Shown here: positions 36,191-49,559 of the stretch, in pieces | Position numbering within the stretch: the stretch's first letter is position 1 | Layout: each line of letters begins with the position of its first letter | NCBI RefSeq assembly: GCF_950023065.1 | Contig: NC_088679.1 | Coordinates: 27,280,001-27,344,000 of the forward strand | DNA from: Planococcus citri | Taxonomy: Eukaryota > Arthropoda > Insecta > Hemiptera > Pseudococcidae | DNA: 64,000 nt | Reading direction: 5' to 3' | Notes under the pieces: model-generated | Database searches by the model: none | The model's input: only the letters and a program-made list of their open reading frames with translations | What the model was told of the DNA's origin: nothing | Position numbers and translations under genes: made by a program

Positions 36191-39100
36191 AAATATTCGA
36201 ACTTGCACGGCTCTCACGAAAATCCAAAAAACGTTTTTCGTCCTTCATTTTCAATTTTTTGGCATTTCGAATATGTTTAAGGGTCTTAGGGGAGGGGGTG
36301 AGATATTCATAAAGGTCAGATCGGAAAAATAATGCCCATCTCCAAACGTAGTGCCTACCTTCAAATTACTTGGCATTTGTTTTCTTTTGAATTTTGATCA
36401 AAATTTGGAGCCCTTGCCCCCCAACCCCTCCCAAGACGTTGAAATCCCATATTGAAAATTAATTCAGCAAAAAGAGGATAAAACAAAGTTTTTACTCTGA
36501 TTTTTCTAATTTTCAAACATCAAATACCTACCTAAAAGTTTTCAGCTTTAGGGCTTACTATGGAAAGTTGAGCTTTCGCCTTGAAAGTTCAGTTATATAA
36601 GTTCTTTAAATTTTATAATTATTGATTTTGACTCTCCTATTTATTATCTTCGAAATCCTACAAGCTGATTTGTTTCAAGTTTCGTAAGTCTCGAAACCAA
36701 TCTTCAAAGATTCAGCAGTTCAACAAAAATAGAGGTTGACTTTTTGAAGTTCGAGAAAAAATATCTCGAAAATCGAATTTCTCGGTAAAAAGTGTAACTG
36801 AACTTTTCCTACAATTTTTTTCTTTACATTTCTTTCTGCAGAATTCTTGGTTAGCTTAGAAAATCATTATTTTTGATACAAGAAACCCCTCCAAATAATA
36901 AAAAAAATCATCTTTATAACATTTTTAGAAAATCTTCCTTCCCCCTTCGCAAAAGGGATTCAGCTCTCGAGTCGTCCTACAGACACAATAATGACCTAAT
37001 TTGCCACTACAAACAATAATATTATTGACATTGCAATACAAATCCACGCTCGCGAATGCCTATACCTATTAAGGAAACTAGTGAATGGAACACCATACGC
37101 AAGTAGTAGGTATCTAAGGCACATACTATGAATTATAATGCAACATGAAAATAAACCAAAACATCGTGTACGAGTATGTAGGTACAGTGTGTACCTCAAC
37201 GTCGAGCACTTTTCCACAAGATTTTTATCACCTTTTAAACGACAACTTGCGTATTTAAAGAAGTCCAAATCGCAGTCTTTCGCCGTCCCTTAGGGGGCAC
37301 TGAATGGCAAATGGTAAATAGGTACAACATACGAGTACGTAGACGTACATATATAAACTCGTCGTACAACAAGAAATATCGCCTGAGGAGCTCGCGAGCA
37401 TACGGAAGAGTTCCTATCACAATGAACAAGAAGATACGTCGTGATAAAGTGAAATACTTTAATTACGTTTTAAACAACGGATCGAAAATTCCCCTTAATA
37501 AGAATCACGCGAAATAAAATGAAAGCAAATAGGTACGAGTGAGTAAGTATATAGAGATAATCAAACGTTACCAATGAAAGTTAATTTAGGTATAACTCGA
37601 ATTCGAATAACATGCACGGGTTTAGGTAGTTCGGTCTTAGCTTCGGTTGGTTTGGTATTCGTCGATTGATTATTTACGATCAATGCTATCAATCATGGTC
37701 GTTTATTGAAATAGAAAGGAGATACGTGTGGGAAGCTGAAGCTGATTGGAAAGTACTACATATCAATTACCTACCTATACTAATCAAGTTCATCGTATTA
37801 TATTAGGTTGTTCGTACATATTTGGAGCATTTTTTTTGTTTTTTTCGTTGGTATAATTTAATTTATTATAAACGCGATTTTTTTTTTTTTTTTTGAATTA
37901 TGCATCTGGTATATAAATTACATAATTATCTAATTCTTTCCATAAATCCGAGCATTATAGAACGTAAAAGCATAATTTGATCCAGGACCACGGTCCAGAA
38001 ACTAGTTAAATATAAATTTCAACGAATTTCCGACGATATAAATATATCTAAATGTCACTAATATAAGAAAACCTCGGACCGAACTCGAATATTTTTACGA
38101 TTACAACCATCAATAAAAAGACATCCGAATCGTGTTAGAAAAATAGATAAATGAAAAGTGATGAAAAATACACCGCGTCCGAGTAGTTTGACCAGCTTTA
38201 TAATTACTATATTCAATAAGTTCGTCGACCGGTTAACCATGCGAAAACCTAAGTGGCTACTTGGCGTAGCATCCGACAAGTAAAATGAAAACTTGGTGAA
38301 TCACAACGCCAAAGAATTACGTGCCGGAGACCCGAACTAAAAATCTGAATTTCAAATATGTCGTATATATTGCATCGAGATGGAAATATTATTACAAAAT
38401 TTTAAAATATTATAACGGATGATTCGATCATCGAAGTGTACGAGAAGAATTTCCTATCATCGAGTATACTCGTATACCTAGGTATCGAGGAGCAATCGAA
38501 CGATGAGTACACGAGTATAATGATGTCTGCGAAGTAATATCTGATTTCCAACACTCGAGAGGAGATCGCGAATACTTTCTTAATTTACTGTAAACAGAGA
38601 ATAAAAAAAAATCCATCAAACGACGATGATAATTTGTTTACATAAAAAATACGCGTTTATTTAAACGATCTGCAGATTATCTACTCGTCGCCTTAGGTTT
38701 ATGTACTTATCCAAAAAACATCGGCGTTTTAAATTACCTACCATAATTCAAAAGTCAATCACCGGTTTTAGGACTATTAACACGTTCTCGTTTAAAAGGT
38801 TAAACCCTAAGCCGTAACTATGTAACAAGGTAAACATTCATCATATGCTTTAATTCACGCCGCAGACGCCGAATCAACGTAACGTAACGCTCCGATGATA
38901 CCGCACGTACCTACGACTACGAGTATCAACCATAATGAGCCGAGAAATGCATAAGCGATGCATCAACCATGACCATAAAACATAAATTAGACTACAATTC
39001 TTCTCAGTTTTTCATTGTTTCATCTTTTGTGAGTATCTTCAAACCAGACAATTAAGTAAGCGTTGCAGTGTGAATCGACTACCAATCGGACATATACGAG

Positions 39101-39783
39101 CAGAAAAGGTGTCTGTCTGTAGGCTCTAGGATAGGTAGAGAGGTACCGAATATAACAATCGAGTGATGAGAATGCCTACGTTATAGAATGGCATTATTTG
39201 ACTTATATATGATGCTTTGTGGCACATACAGTACACACATTGAACGAACAATACGAAAGGTGTTTTTTTTCTTCTTCTGATATAGGTAAACCCATGCTAT
39301 AATTTAATAAACAAACGAATTACGATATGGTTCAATATTTAAACTGATCTCGATATTGCAAAAAGAACCCGTCGAAGAACTGATACATATAACGGCTCAT
39401 ACGTGTACGAGTACCATTTACCAACCATTCATCTGTATTATATTTGCGGAATGTGGAATAATAAAATAAAAATTCAGACGGGAATCAAATGATGTGTTAA
39501 GGTGATGCCTTCTTATTTACATATAAAAATGATTTCACACTGGCCAGTGCATATTGGATGGGTTTTGAAGTTTATACATACACATTCGAGATAGAGATAG
39601 GTACTACATACACATCGTCGAGTATGTCCAAGTTCTTACTTTTATCGCTATTTCCAAGTCTTCTTCTCTCATTTTCAGACCTCATTGATATTAGTCTTCG
39701 ATTTGTTGCTTCTTCGAATATAATCGGCGATGGGAGGAGATCAGCTGCAGACAAAAAATAAAACGACATGTGGTTAGTACAAT
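36191..39783. other. Gene-free AT-rich stretch
   Basis: No coding exon, RNA gene or mobile element could be supported. Many short TACGAGTA and TAGGTAGGTA strings. Short ORFs here lack family similarity and splice context. Confidence 0.45.
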
Positions 39784-41200
39784 CAGGGGCGTAGCAAAGT
39801 GATTTTACAAGGGGGGGTAAATTTTAAAAAATGCCAACTTTGTAATGTTAAAAATGCCAACTGCAAAATCGATTAAAAATTTGCTCAAATAAAACAGCTT
39901 TGCTTGTACTTTTTTCGCTCGGGCTAGAAATTGTGATTTAAGGTAATACTCCCAATTTTTGTATTTGACCCAATGTTTTTAGTTAACATTACTGGAAATT
40001 TAAAAAAATTGAAAATTACCTAACGCAATTTTATTCAAACTTTTATGTATAATTGGGGAGTAATTGCATTGAGCTTAAACAAAAAACGAAATGGAATTGA
40101 CCCAAGCAAAGCTAGGGCAAAAGCTTGCAAAATTTTATAACTTGAGAATCTGAAAAACGTCATTTTTCAAAGTCAAAAATGATATTTTCCAATCTTGATA
40201 TTTTTCAAATTCGAGACTTACCTACCTAATATTTTTGTAGAAATTTAGAATTGGGAAAGTGAAAGCAAATGGCCCGAGCGAAGCGAGGGCAAAAGCTTTT
40301 AACAATTTGTAACACAAAAAACTGAAGAACGTCATTTTTGACGATAGAAAATCATTTTTCTGATCTTTGCATTTTTCAAATTCTTGCAATATTTTTCTAG
40401 AAAATGCAAACTTACTGTGAAAAAGGAAAACAAATTGACCCGAGCGAAGCGAGGGCCAAAGCTTTTGGAAATGTACATTTTAAGAACTAAAATAGCATAA
40501 AAAGCTATCACAATATGTAATTGTTTTATTTGGAATTTTGGAAAAATAAATAAGCAAATGAAAAAATGAATCAAGTATAAATTTGTCAACTAAGTAGGTG
40601 CAACATTATTGGTCAATTTGCCAACTGAGTCCTCAGGTATTGTATCATGCTCGCATCAGTTGGCAAATTTAGAATAAGAATAGCCGAATTAAATTTAAAT
40701 TTAAGGGGGTTGATTCTGTTGGTTTTAATTCTCTTCTATACTCAATTAAAAAATTCCAACTTTTTAAGTAAACAAAATAAATGAGAATTGTTGATTTTCG
40801 AACAAAATGAATAATTTCCTTGAAAAGTTGGCAATTTTGAGTTTCCAATTCTCAAGTACTCAGTTGGCAAATCAAAAATGTACCTACAATATAGGTACAT
40901 TACATTTGAAATTAATTGTATGTAGTTGGCAAATTTAATTTAATTTTAACAATTGCAAATTGTCAACTTTTCAACTAGATAATAAGTAGAAAATAAAGTT
41001 GACAATTGTGAGTTCTGAAGTTCTCAGTTGGCAAATCAAGCTGAGTCAAAAACGCCAACTTTTCAACTAATGATTAATTGAAAAGTTATCATTTTGGAAT
41101 TTTCATCCTCGTAAACTCAAAAATGCCAACTTTTTAACTTTTCAAAACCTACCGGGGGGGGGACCGTCCCCCCCCAACCCCCCCGCTTGCTACGCCCCTG
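39784..41200. mobile_element. Non-autonomous hAT-like element, copy 2 (1417 bp)
   Basis: Same CAGGGGCGTAGCAA ends and interior as the copy at 575-1982, inserted with a different perfect 8-bp duplication, AGTACAAT (39776-39783 and 41201-41208). Relative to copy 1 it keeps a ~57-bp segment near 40390-40455 and lacks a ~47-bp segment after 41035; otherwise the two are nearly identical. Same orientation as copy 1. No ORF of note. Confidence 0.9.
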
Positions 41201-41208
41201 AGTACAAT

Positions 41209-44200
41209 GAAAATTCGTAAATTAGTGCTGGATGTAGGTATAAAATTAATCTTGATTTAGACCAGATCCAGAAATCAGCTGTTTTGAGCAATGGATCATT
41301 TTCATTTTCGAAAAAACGAAACATGAGCCTTTAAATGTAATACAGTTACTAGTATTTATTATTATTAAAAGCTGTGAGAACTCATCCTTTGATCAGGGTT
41401 GTACAAAAACGTATTTAAAAAAAAAAAGTACAACTTTTTTGTGTTTTAAAATAGTTTTTTTCCCCTTGTTCAACTTCAAAAGTTCAAAACTACCTACATA
41501 AGTGTTTAAAATGTGTTTTGACTTTTGATGTTATCTAATCATCAATTTTTAAGATGTGACGTCATAAAATAGCTACATAAAAGGTTCAAAATATATTGAA
41601 AATTTGAAATTAAAACACAAAATTTGTCTAAAAGAAAGTACAGGAAGAAAAATGAAAATCTAAAAATACAGTTCATTTAATTCCACTTCTTTTTCAACGA
41701 GAAACTGAAAAACGTGTTTTTTTTAAAGAAATTGGAGTTGAAAAAAAACACATTTAAAACAATAAAAAAAAGTTTTTAAACGTTTATCCAAATAAAATCA
41801 TCTGTAGATATGTAACTAACTAACTAACTGTATTTTGCTTTCAGATCTGACATTTACACTTTATTTTCCTTACAAGGAATTAGGAAACCCCTACAACCTG
41901 TCAACTCCAATTGAGCTGAAATTAGGTAGGCTCATTAAAAGAGAACCTGAACCTCACCAACATTTCAGAACAGTGACGGAAAAACTTTTACATTTAATTT
42001 CAGTTTTTCTTTTTTCAGTTTCAGTTATATATCAATTTTTAGTTTCAATTTCACTCATTTGAGTTCCACTTTTAGTTCCCCTGATTTTTTCATCAAATTC
42101 GTATTATTTTGGAAATTTGAGGAAGAAAAACGAAGTACTTAAATTTCAGCTATACTTTTTTTCTTCATTTCAGTTTCAATTTTTTAAACAGTTTCACTTT
42201 TATTTTCACTTATTTTTCCATCAAATTCGTAATAGGTAGGTATTTTACTCGTAGAAATTTTGAGCAGAAATGATCTTGAATTTTTAGTTTTGCTTTTTTT
42301 AGTTTAGTTTTTACTTTTTAGTTTTCAGTTTCAGTTTCAGTTTTACTCATTTCAGTTTTTATTCCAGGTTTCAACCAGTTTCAGGTTTCCATCATTGCTT
42401 CATAACCAAGTTTTGAGCTACCTGAATTGATTTTTCGATTTTTGGTGAATTTCGCAATTTTAGAATCAAAAATCTAGAACAGCAACATTACGTTATTTTC
42501 GGTTCCTTAGACTCTTTTGTGATAAAATGTAAAAGATTGACGATTTTTCCGCAAATTCTAAATACAGTAATGAAAAAAAAGCATGAAATTAATTTTAGGT
42601 ACCAGAAAGTTGTAAAAAATTGGCCGAAAAATAGGTGTAGTTGAAAATCGAGAAAAATTGATAAAAATTCATCATTACAATAAAGTAAAATAATACTACC
42701 TACAATTCCCTATAATTTTTGAAAAAAGGCCAACATTCACATGAAAATCATTGAAAATAAAATATAAATTTGCAAGGTGCTGCGAAAATTGCACAAAATA
42801 TTGATAACATTTAATCAAATCAGGAAAATTTTCTGAAAAGTTGACTAAACATACAAATACATAAGTCATTGAAAAATAAAAATGAAGAAGTGAAAAATCA
42901 TATCCAAGACAAGTTAGCAAATCTGAGAAAGAAATTGTTGTTATAAATTGTCAACAATTTATAAAGTAGGTATGAAAATGATTGAAAAGCAAGAAACAAC
43001 CTTGAAACAACTCGGCATTTTTAATTACACTTCTTCCCAGTGTTGTCAACATTTCTTTTCAAAAATTCTTAGGATATATCTTAGAAAAATCTTGAGATTC
43101 TTGTTTTTTTTTTTGTTTTGTTTTTGTCGTCATTGGTATCGTTGGAAAGGTAATTTCAAGCCCTTTCTAATTCTAATGAGCTTGAAAAGAGTACCAACTA
43201 CCAACTTTCGAAGTTTTGAACTGAAATTTCGAAATGATACGAGCAGATATCTACATATATTCAATTGTTTTCGAATTTGTCAACAATTAAACCTTTTCTA
43301 GAAATAACTAGTAGGTAAAATTGATCTTTATATTTACTTCTCATTTCACAAAGAACTCGATACTCGCTTGATTGAAAAACTTAATTTTAAGAACTAATTT
43401 CAAAAACAGCAAGTAAATTTTACGAAGTGAGACACTTTTCTGGGAATTTTTGTTAATTACTTAATCAAATTCAATAAATTTTTCAGATTTAAAAAAAAAG
43501 AGAATAATTCTTGCTTATTGGATATTTTTGATATTTTTTGGGGGCAGTTTTGAGAATGCATGAAAAATCTTGGTAATCACAAGAAAAATCATAGGGTTTG
43601 GCAGCACTGTTTTTTTCTTATTTTGGCCACTTTGGAAAGACTATATTCCATAGAGCACCTACAAGAAGTATAATTATTTCAAAAACATACACTCCACAGT
43701 CCACATGTTATTTTTATTTTCAACTTTGAGACCTGTATTCTGTTTGATGAGTTGTTGGTAGACTCAATTTACGACACCTCGCTTAGAATTTTTTTAAAAA
43801 ATAGTGTTCGAAAAGTTTTGAAAATTACCTATTTAAACGAAATGTGATTTTGATTTTTTGAAATCCAGATCTATTACCTACCTAAGAGATGGAGGAGCCA
43901 CAGTTCATTATTTTCAATGAACAAACCCCATCTTTTGAATTGAAGGGTTGATAGAAATATGTACCTATATCAGCAAAACATTCATTGGTCAGTTCCAACA
44001 AATTATAAGTAGTATTTTCTCAAAACAAATACAAATTCTGCCACCTTGCAGCGTGAAAAGTCATACACTTTACTCTCAATTTGTTAAAATAGGTAATCAA
44101 ATAATGTAAAAAACTAATAGAATGATGACAGAAAGAAATCCAGCTCTGTTACATAAAAACAAATTCCATTACGAGATTAATTCCTATAGGAATATTATGA

Positions 44201-46869
44201 CATAGGCACCCAGGTACTTCTCTATACTGCCCATCAATTAAAAACCTCATAAGGTAATAAACGTTTCGAACAATATCTCTCAAGTCGAGTATACCTATAC
44301 CTAATTTCAATCAACTAACAATGAAAAAGTAATACTCATTACGAAATTACGTAATAAATAACAAAGTTCTGTTGACTTTCTACATAGGGAGTATAAGAAG
44401 AAAAGAAAAGAGAACTCAAGTCATTCCATTACACGATATCAACCACATGGTGAAACAATTCCAGTGTTTTTTATCATTCGAAACAAATGCACGATGCGTG
44501 TTTTTAAATTCGTATCAACGCATCTCAAGGTACTTACGAGTACATTCCAAGCAGATATTTCAAAATTATAAAAAGAAATACTGGATTTAGTGTTTTTTTT
44601 AACAATAACGTTATAAATGTAGTGAGATCTAGCTAGCTGAACGCCCGGTGAGCAGGACTACATAACTGTTTGGAGAATTATAAAACGCACATCACCGGAA
44701 ATGGTGTTTTAGCGGCATATCGACTTATTATAGAGCAAGAGCCGAATAAAATGTAAGTAGATTTGGGGTTCAACGAATTTTCAATTTTTTTCAGTAGGTA
44801 CTCGTCTACTGGTAAGTGCCGGTACTTCATTTACATATTGAAAAAAATAATAGGTACCTATCTTCTCCTTGAGTAATTAAGATATAAGATTCAATGAGTT
44901 CTCACAGCCGAAAAAAAAATCATTCGCGAAACACCTCCAAATTCTCCAGCTAAATACACAATTCCTTAACAACTCGCAGTTGTAAATAAATCATCTACTA
45001 CAAAAGGACAATGAAACTCACCTCATGCAAAAAAAATCCTTCTTCGAGCACCACTTCACAACACAAATGCACAAATTTCGAACAAAAAACCACTACGAAA
45101 CGCGCAATCTCCGACGCACTTGATCGAAATTGAACAATGCACTGGAGGACTAGACAACAGAAACAGATTGTTAACCTGCACCAGGTAACACAGGTAAATT
45201 TACATTTACATACCTGGTACGGCAATGTTGCCAACTTGACTAATTTTTCGTTTGATTTAGCTACTTACATGTTACCGCAAGTGAACATTGTATTTCACCT
45301 ACACCTCGATGCCTCGATCATTCATTCCTCGATATCGTTGTCTTGTCTGGACTCTGGACTCTGGAGCGAACAAAGTAATGATAATGATTAATGACTAATG
45401 TATGGGCATATTTTTTTTAGATGTCTAATAATTTTAAAATGTTTTTCCAGAAGATGATTTTTTTTTATTTTTTATCCTCGAAATCAATATTATTTTATTA
45501 AAAGATGATTTTTCTCATAAAAAAAATCATTTTATAGAAATTTTAGATTAGGGAGATATTGTGATAATGAAAATGTTATCCATACCATTGATTGTAAAAA
45601 AAACCAATGTCCATGCAGATCTTTAAATGGACGTTTTTAAAAATATGATTCGTCTCACTTATCAAAAAAAAAAAAAAAAAATAGTCATTTTATGCAATTT
45701 CTCAATCTAGTGTTATAATTTGGAATATAATTAAGGCAGCAATGAATTGGGGGTTTAAAAATCTGCAAATTGACACCCATATTGCTGATTTGAACATATT
45801 TTTGCGTATTTTCACCAAAGTCGCAAATTTTGGTAATTTTTGGAGTGGAAAAACTCGCATATAACATGCATACTTGGGTAATTTTCTTTACATATTATAC
45901 CGAGCTCTAGTGATGGCCAATGGCAAAATACTAGAACATAAAATACGCTTGCGAGAACCAGACTGAAGGAACTGGAAGTTGATCAGTTGCCTTGGTTACT
46001 ACAGGTGCTACGTACAAGACAGACAAGATTGGTCTGGCCACCTGATTATTGCGAAGAAGCAGTTGATCGATCAGTGATGTAGGACGAAATGTATAATTGT
46101 TGCTTTGAAGGAGAAGTCGATAATGAAATTTCGTTACGATGCAACAGACAACTTGCACTTATCTGAAAACAAACAAAATAAATATTCATTATTACTCATA
46201 TGGATGATACAAATAGTTTATACGCACACTTAAAAAAAACATATGCTTCAAATGAATAGATTAATTTCAAATATTATTGAGAAAACCTTTTTGAACCCTC
46301 ACCCTCTGAATTGAGAACGAAACCAAGCCAGATCGAAGCAGCATGTTCTAGAAACCTGAATAATCAAAATGTCAAGAGCTGAAGATTATTTTAGAATTTT
46401 TGGAGAATTAAAAATAAACAAATTTAAAAAAGTTGCTTCAAGAGAGAATTTTAAATTTCATCGTGAAAAATTATTTTTTTGAGCAAAATGAACCAATGTG
46501 AATATGTAATATCAACAATTACTACTTTTAGACCATTCTGGAGCCTGCAAAGAGTTTTCAAATTTCTCCAGATATTTCAAATCACTCAAAAAGGGCCGAA
46601 AATGAACTTTAGAGCCAATAACTTTCGTCGAATACAGGAATACTTATTAAAGGGCTGCTCTCGGTCGACAAGTTGTTGACGTGTGGAAATTGAATTGAAG
46701 GAATTCTTCACATCGGTTCACTTTGCTAAAAAAAAATCCATAGGTACGTCATGAAAAAGTTCAAAAATTGTCCTTAAAAGTTAGAACAGCTTAATAAAAT
46801 TTTTCAAAATTTCTAAAATTTGCCAAAAATACGGAGATGGACTTTATGGGCAAAAATTACAGACATGCA
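41209..46869. other. Gene-free AT-rich stretch
   Basis: No gene could be supported. Holds degenerate TTTCAG-rich runs (about 41990-42370), poly-A/T stretches, and a possible splice donor on the minus strand after 45020 (CATGAG|GTGAGT) that could belong to an untranslated exon. 45905-46160 has somewhat higher GC and an open frame, but no family was recognised. Confidence 0.4.
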
Positions 46870-47046
46870 GACAATTTTGGTCAATGACCTCGAGAGGCCC
46901 GACAGGCAGACAGTCGACCTTGAAATACCAGACAGATAGGCAGACAGACAGTTCATTGACCTTCAGAGGCTCGACTGGCAAACATACGACCTTGAGACAC
47001 CACACAGACGGGTCAATGACCCTACATGTATGAAATCACGTACGAA

Positions 47047-47089
<43 letters not shown>

Positions 47090-47270
47090 TAGACAGTTCA
47101 TTGACCTTAAGATGCTAGATAGGTAGACAGACGACTTTGGGATGCCCGACAGGCACGCAGACAACCTTGAGAGGCTAAACAGGAAGGTCAGTGACCTCGG
47201 GAGGCTCGACTGGAAAACAGACGACCTTGAGACGACACACGGACGGGTCAATGACCCTACATACATGAAT
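46870..47270. repeat. 30-bp minisatellite, tract 3, with an embedded (ACAG)n microsatellite
   Basis: Degenerate units of the GTCAATGACCTCGAGAGGCC type, the same family as the tracts at 3030 and 16081. A ~150-bp segment is duplicated inside it (46950-47035 against 47165-47265, including GGGTCAATGACCCTACAT). A pure (ACAG)n run of about 12 copies occupies 47047-47090. Confidence 0.82.
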
Positions 47271-47299
47271 TCACGTACAAAGTCATGAAATTTCAACTT

Positions 47300-48502
47300 T
47301 CAAAACTTTAGATCAATTGAAGGGGTTTATTTTTTTCCAAAAATGTTACTGCTTTTCAACACTTTCAAATTTACATATGGGCTAATTATGCAAAATAATT
47401 TGACTTTTTTTACCTGTAAAGTTGAATTTAAAATTTTGATCGGAAATGTCAAATTTAGCAAGAGGTACCTACTACCTACCTCGAAGGCTGGTTCGGTCGA
47501 GTTGGTGGTTTGAATTCAATTAAAGTTTCTATTTTCATTTTTTAATAAATAACATGGAATTTTCAATTTTTCATTGAGCAGGTCAAGTGTTTACGGTGGG
47601 GGGAGCGAGAGGAGGGGTCACAGTTATATGTATTTGGATTCTTGTAGGTGCTCTGTTAGGCCATTGAATGGACTAAGCTGGAGAGATCATGATATGAATA
47701 TGAAATCAACAATTGAATGAGGTGTACCTGATTTGCTAAACGTTACTGATGGTGTTTCATCACTGCAAACGAGGAAGCAAATACATATAATTGAAATCAA
47801 TTCAACGTGATAACTTCTTCATCATTACTTTATACGTATCTTCAAGACCATGTCCGAAATTCATCTTTCATTAATAATGCTGAATCATAAAAAGCTTAAA
47901 CTCAATACATTGCAATACAAAATAATTGCACCAAGAATACCCATAAATAGATTCCTAGTTAAAATACTAGGTACCAATTTATTAACGTACCGTCGTACAC
48001 CTAACGTAATGCAGACAGACGTAGGTATACCTATGAGTAAATTATAAGATAGATGACCTCTCCCATTGATAAGATTAATTTATCAACCCGACGTAATACT
48101 TAATTAATTTGATTAAACTATTAAACCACAGATTTAGTAAAATTTCAAGTTAGATAGGTACTCAAATTCAATATTTTTCATATTTTCATAGTATCGTTCA
48201 ACGTATAATGATATCAAGTACTTATTTTATTTTTATAACATTTTAATTTACTTCATGTATAATTCAATATCACATTATGGAAGTAAGCCCACAAATACTG
48301 TAAGTACAATGTTTTCTATCACATGAGTCGTTCCTCAAACTCGAAGTAAATTGACACCTACCGGTATACATTTCTATGCAGATTTACAACAAAATTATTT
48401 ACATTATTAACATCATTCTGCCACTGTAACGTACCTGAATCGCCAGCCAAATATTCAAATACGACCATCGAAACATCAACTCCTCCATTAAGTAGAGTAT
48501 AC
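47300..48502. other. Upstream flank of the LYPLAL1-like gene
   Basis: AT-rich, no coding sequence recognised. The frame of the first coding exon stays open upstream to about 48355, but without an ATG, so it is taken as 5' UTR or chance. Confidence 0.4.
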
Positions 48503-49516
48503 ATGGATCCAGATTCGATCATATATCCGACGAGAAATCACACAGCTACTGTTATTTTTCTTCATCCTTTAGGTAGGTCTGAAACACAAACAATAAAATT
48601 ATTTTTAAAAAAAATAACACCTTTGAATACTTCAACAGGAGAAGTAGGTACAACGGCGATGGATCTATTGAAATATGAAAAAGAAGATTTCGAATTCGCC
48701 AATATCAAAATCCTATTTCCCACAGCTCCTTGCCGGCCATATACTCCTCTCGGAGGAGATGTAATAACGTAAATCTTTAAAAAGAAAACCAATTTATGGT
48801 TATATGTACCTAATTCCTATTGCACGACTGATGAATAAGTAAATTTCACGTTTCGCAGATGAGATATATTTGGTTCGATGTGACCGAAGAAAGTTACAGA
48901 AGTAAAGAATTACTCACATCGTTCGAACACAGTTACGAAGATTTGAGAGATCTCATTTTAAAGGAAGTCGAGGCAGGAATTCCGTTGAATAAAATCGCCA
49001 TTGGTGAGTTCTTTGACTTCTGTAGGAGATAGTGATTTCGATTCGATTTAATACCTATTTTTCCCTATTGATAGGAGGATATTTGGAAGGAGGAACGATG
49101 GCGTTGCACATGGCTTTCAGAATTGTACCAGAAATAGCAGGAGTATTTGCTTTAACCTCGTATCTTCATCGGAATACAGTCGTTTTAAAAGTATAAAATC
49201 AAAACTCAGAAAAAATATTTTGCTTATAGTTAGGTATCTACCTATCTTATAATGCAGACTATGAAAATAAACTCCATTCGTTTGAATTTTTTCGCAGGAG
49301 CTAAGAGAAAAACCTCCACCAAAATTACCAATATTGCTGTGGACACACGGCACATGTGATGCATCATTCGTTCATGCCAAAGATGTATTTGAAGATCTCA
49401 TGGAGCTAGGAGTACCAGGACAATTTTTTGAACAACCCAATATCGTAGGTAAATTAAATCCTGGTCAACTTGAAATTCTGCACGGATGGCTATCCGGTGT
49501 ATTAGAAGTTGACTGA
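48503..49516 (+). CDS. LYPLAL1-like alpha/beta-hydrolase, predicted pseudoenzyme, 223 aa
   Basis: Five exons: 48503-48572, 48639-48760, 48859-49003, 49075-49190, 49298-49516. The fold of the lysophospholipase/acyl-protein thioesterase family is clear: VIFLHPLG, then ILFPTAPCRPYTPLGGD, WFDV, IGGYLEGGTMALHMA, IAGVFALTSYL, THGTCDASFVHA and PNIVGKLN, aligned end to end with LYPLAL1. The family uses a Ser-Asp-His triad. Here the nucleophile elbow GFSMGG reads GYLEGG (Leu116 for Ser) and the C-terminal His (YHEL) reads VGKL (Gly202), while Asp172 is kept. The oxyanion HG near the N-terminus reads HP. All exons are open with good splice sites, so loss of catalysis rather than gene decay is inferred. 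Confidence 0.85.
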
Positions 49517-49529
49517 AAACCCAACGCAC

Positions 49530-49549
49530 AATAAAGACGATAGAATAAA
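49530..49549 (+). promoter_or_regulatory. Two candidate poly(A) signals after the LYPLAL1-like gene
   Basis: AATAAA at 49530-49535 and 49544-49549, 14 and 28 nt past the stop codon, implying a very short 3' UTR. Confidence 0.6.
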
Positions 49550-49559
49550 TCCCAAAGCA

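Noticed and set aside
44998..45234. 78-aa minus-strand ORF with a good donor (CATGAG|GTGAGT) as Rab23 first exon
   Set aside because: Its sequence does not resemble the Rab23 N-terminus and its phase would create a stop when joined to the exon at 33105.
45931..46158. 75-aa ORF in a slightly GC-richer patch
   Set aside because: No recognisable motif on either strand and no flanking exons; left as unassigned.
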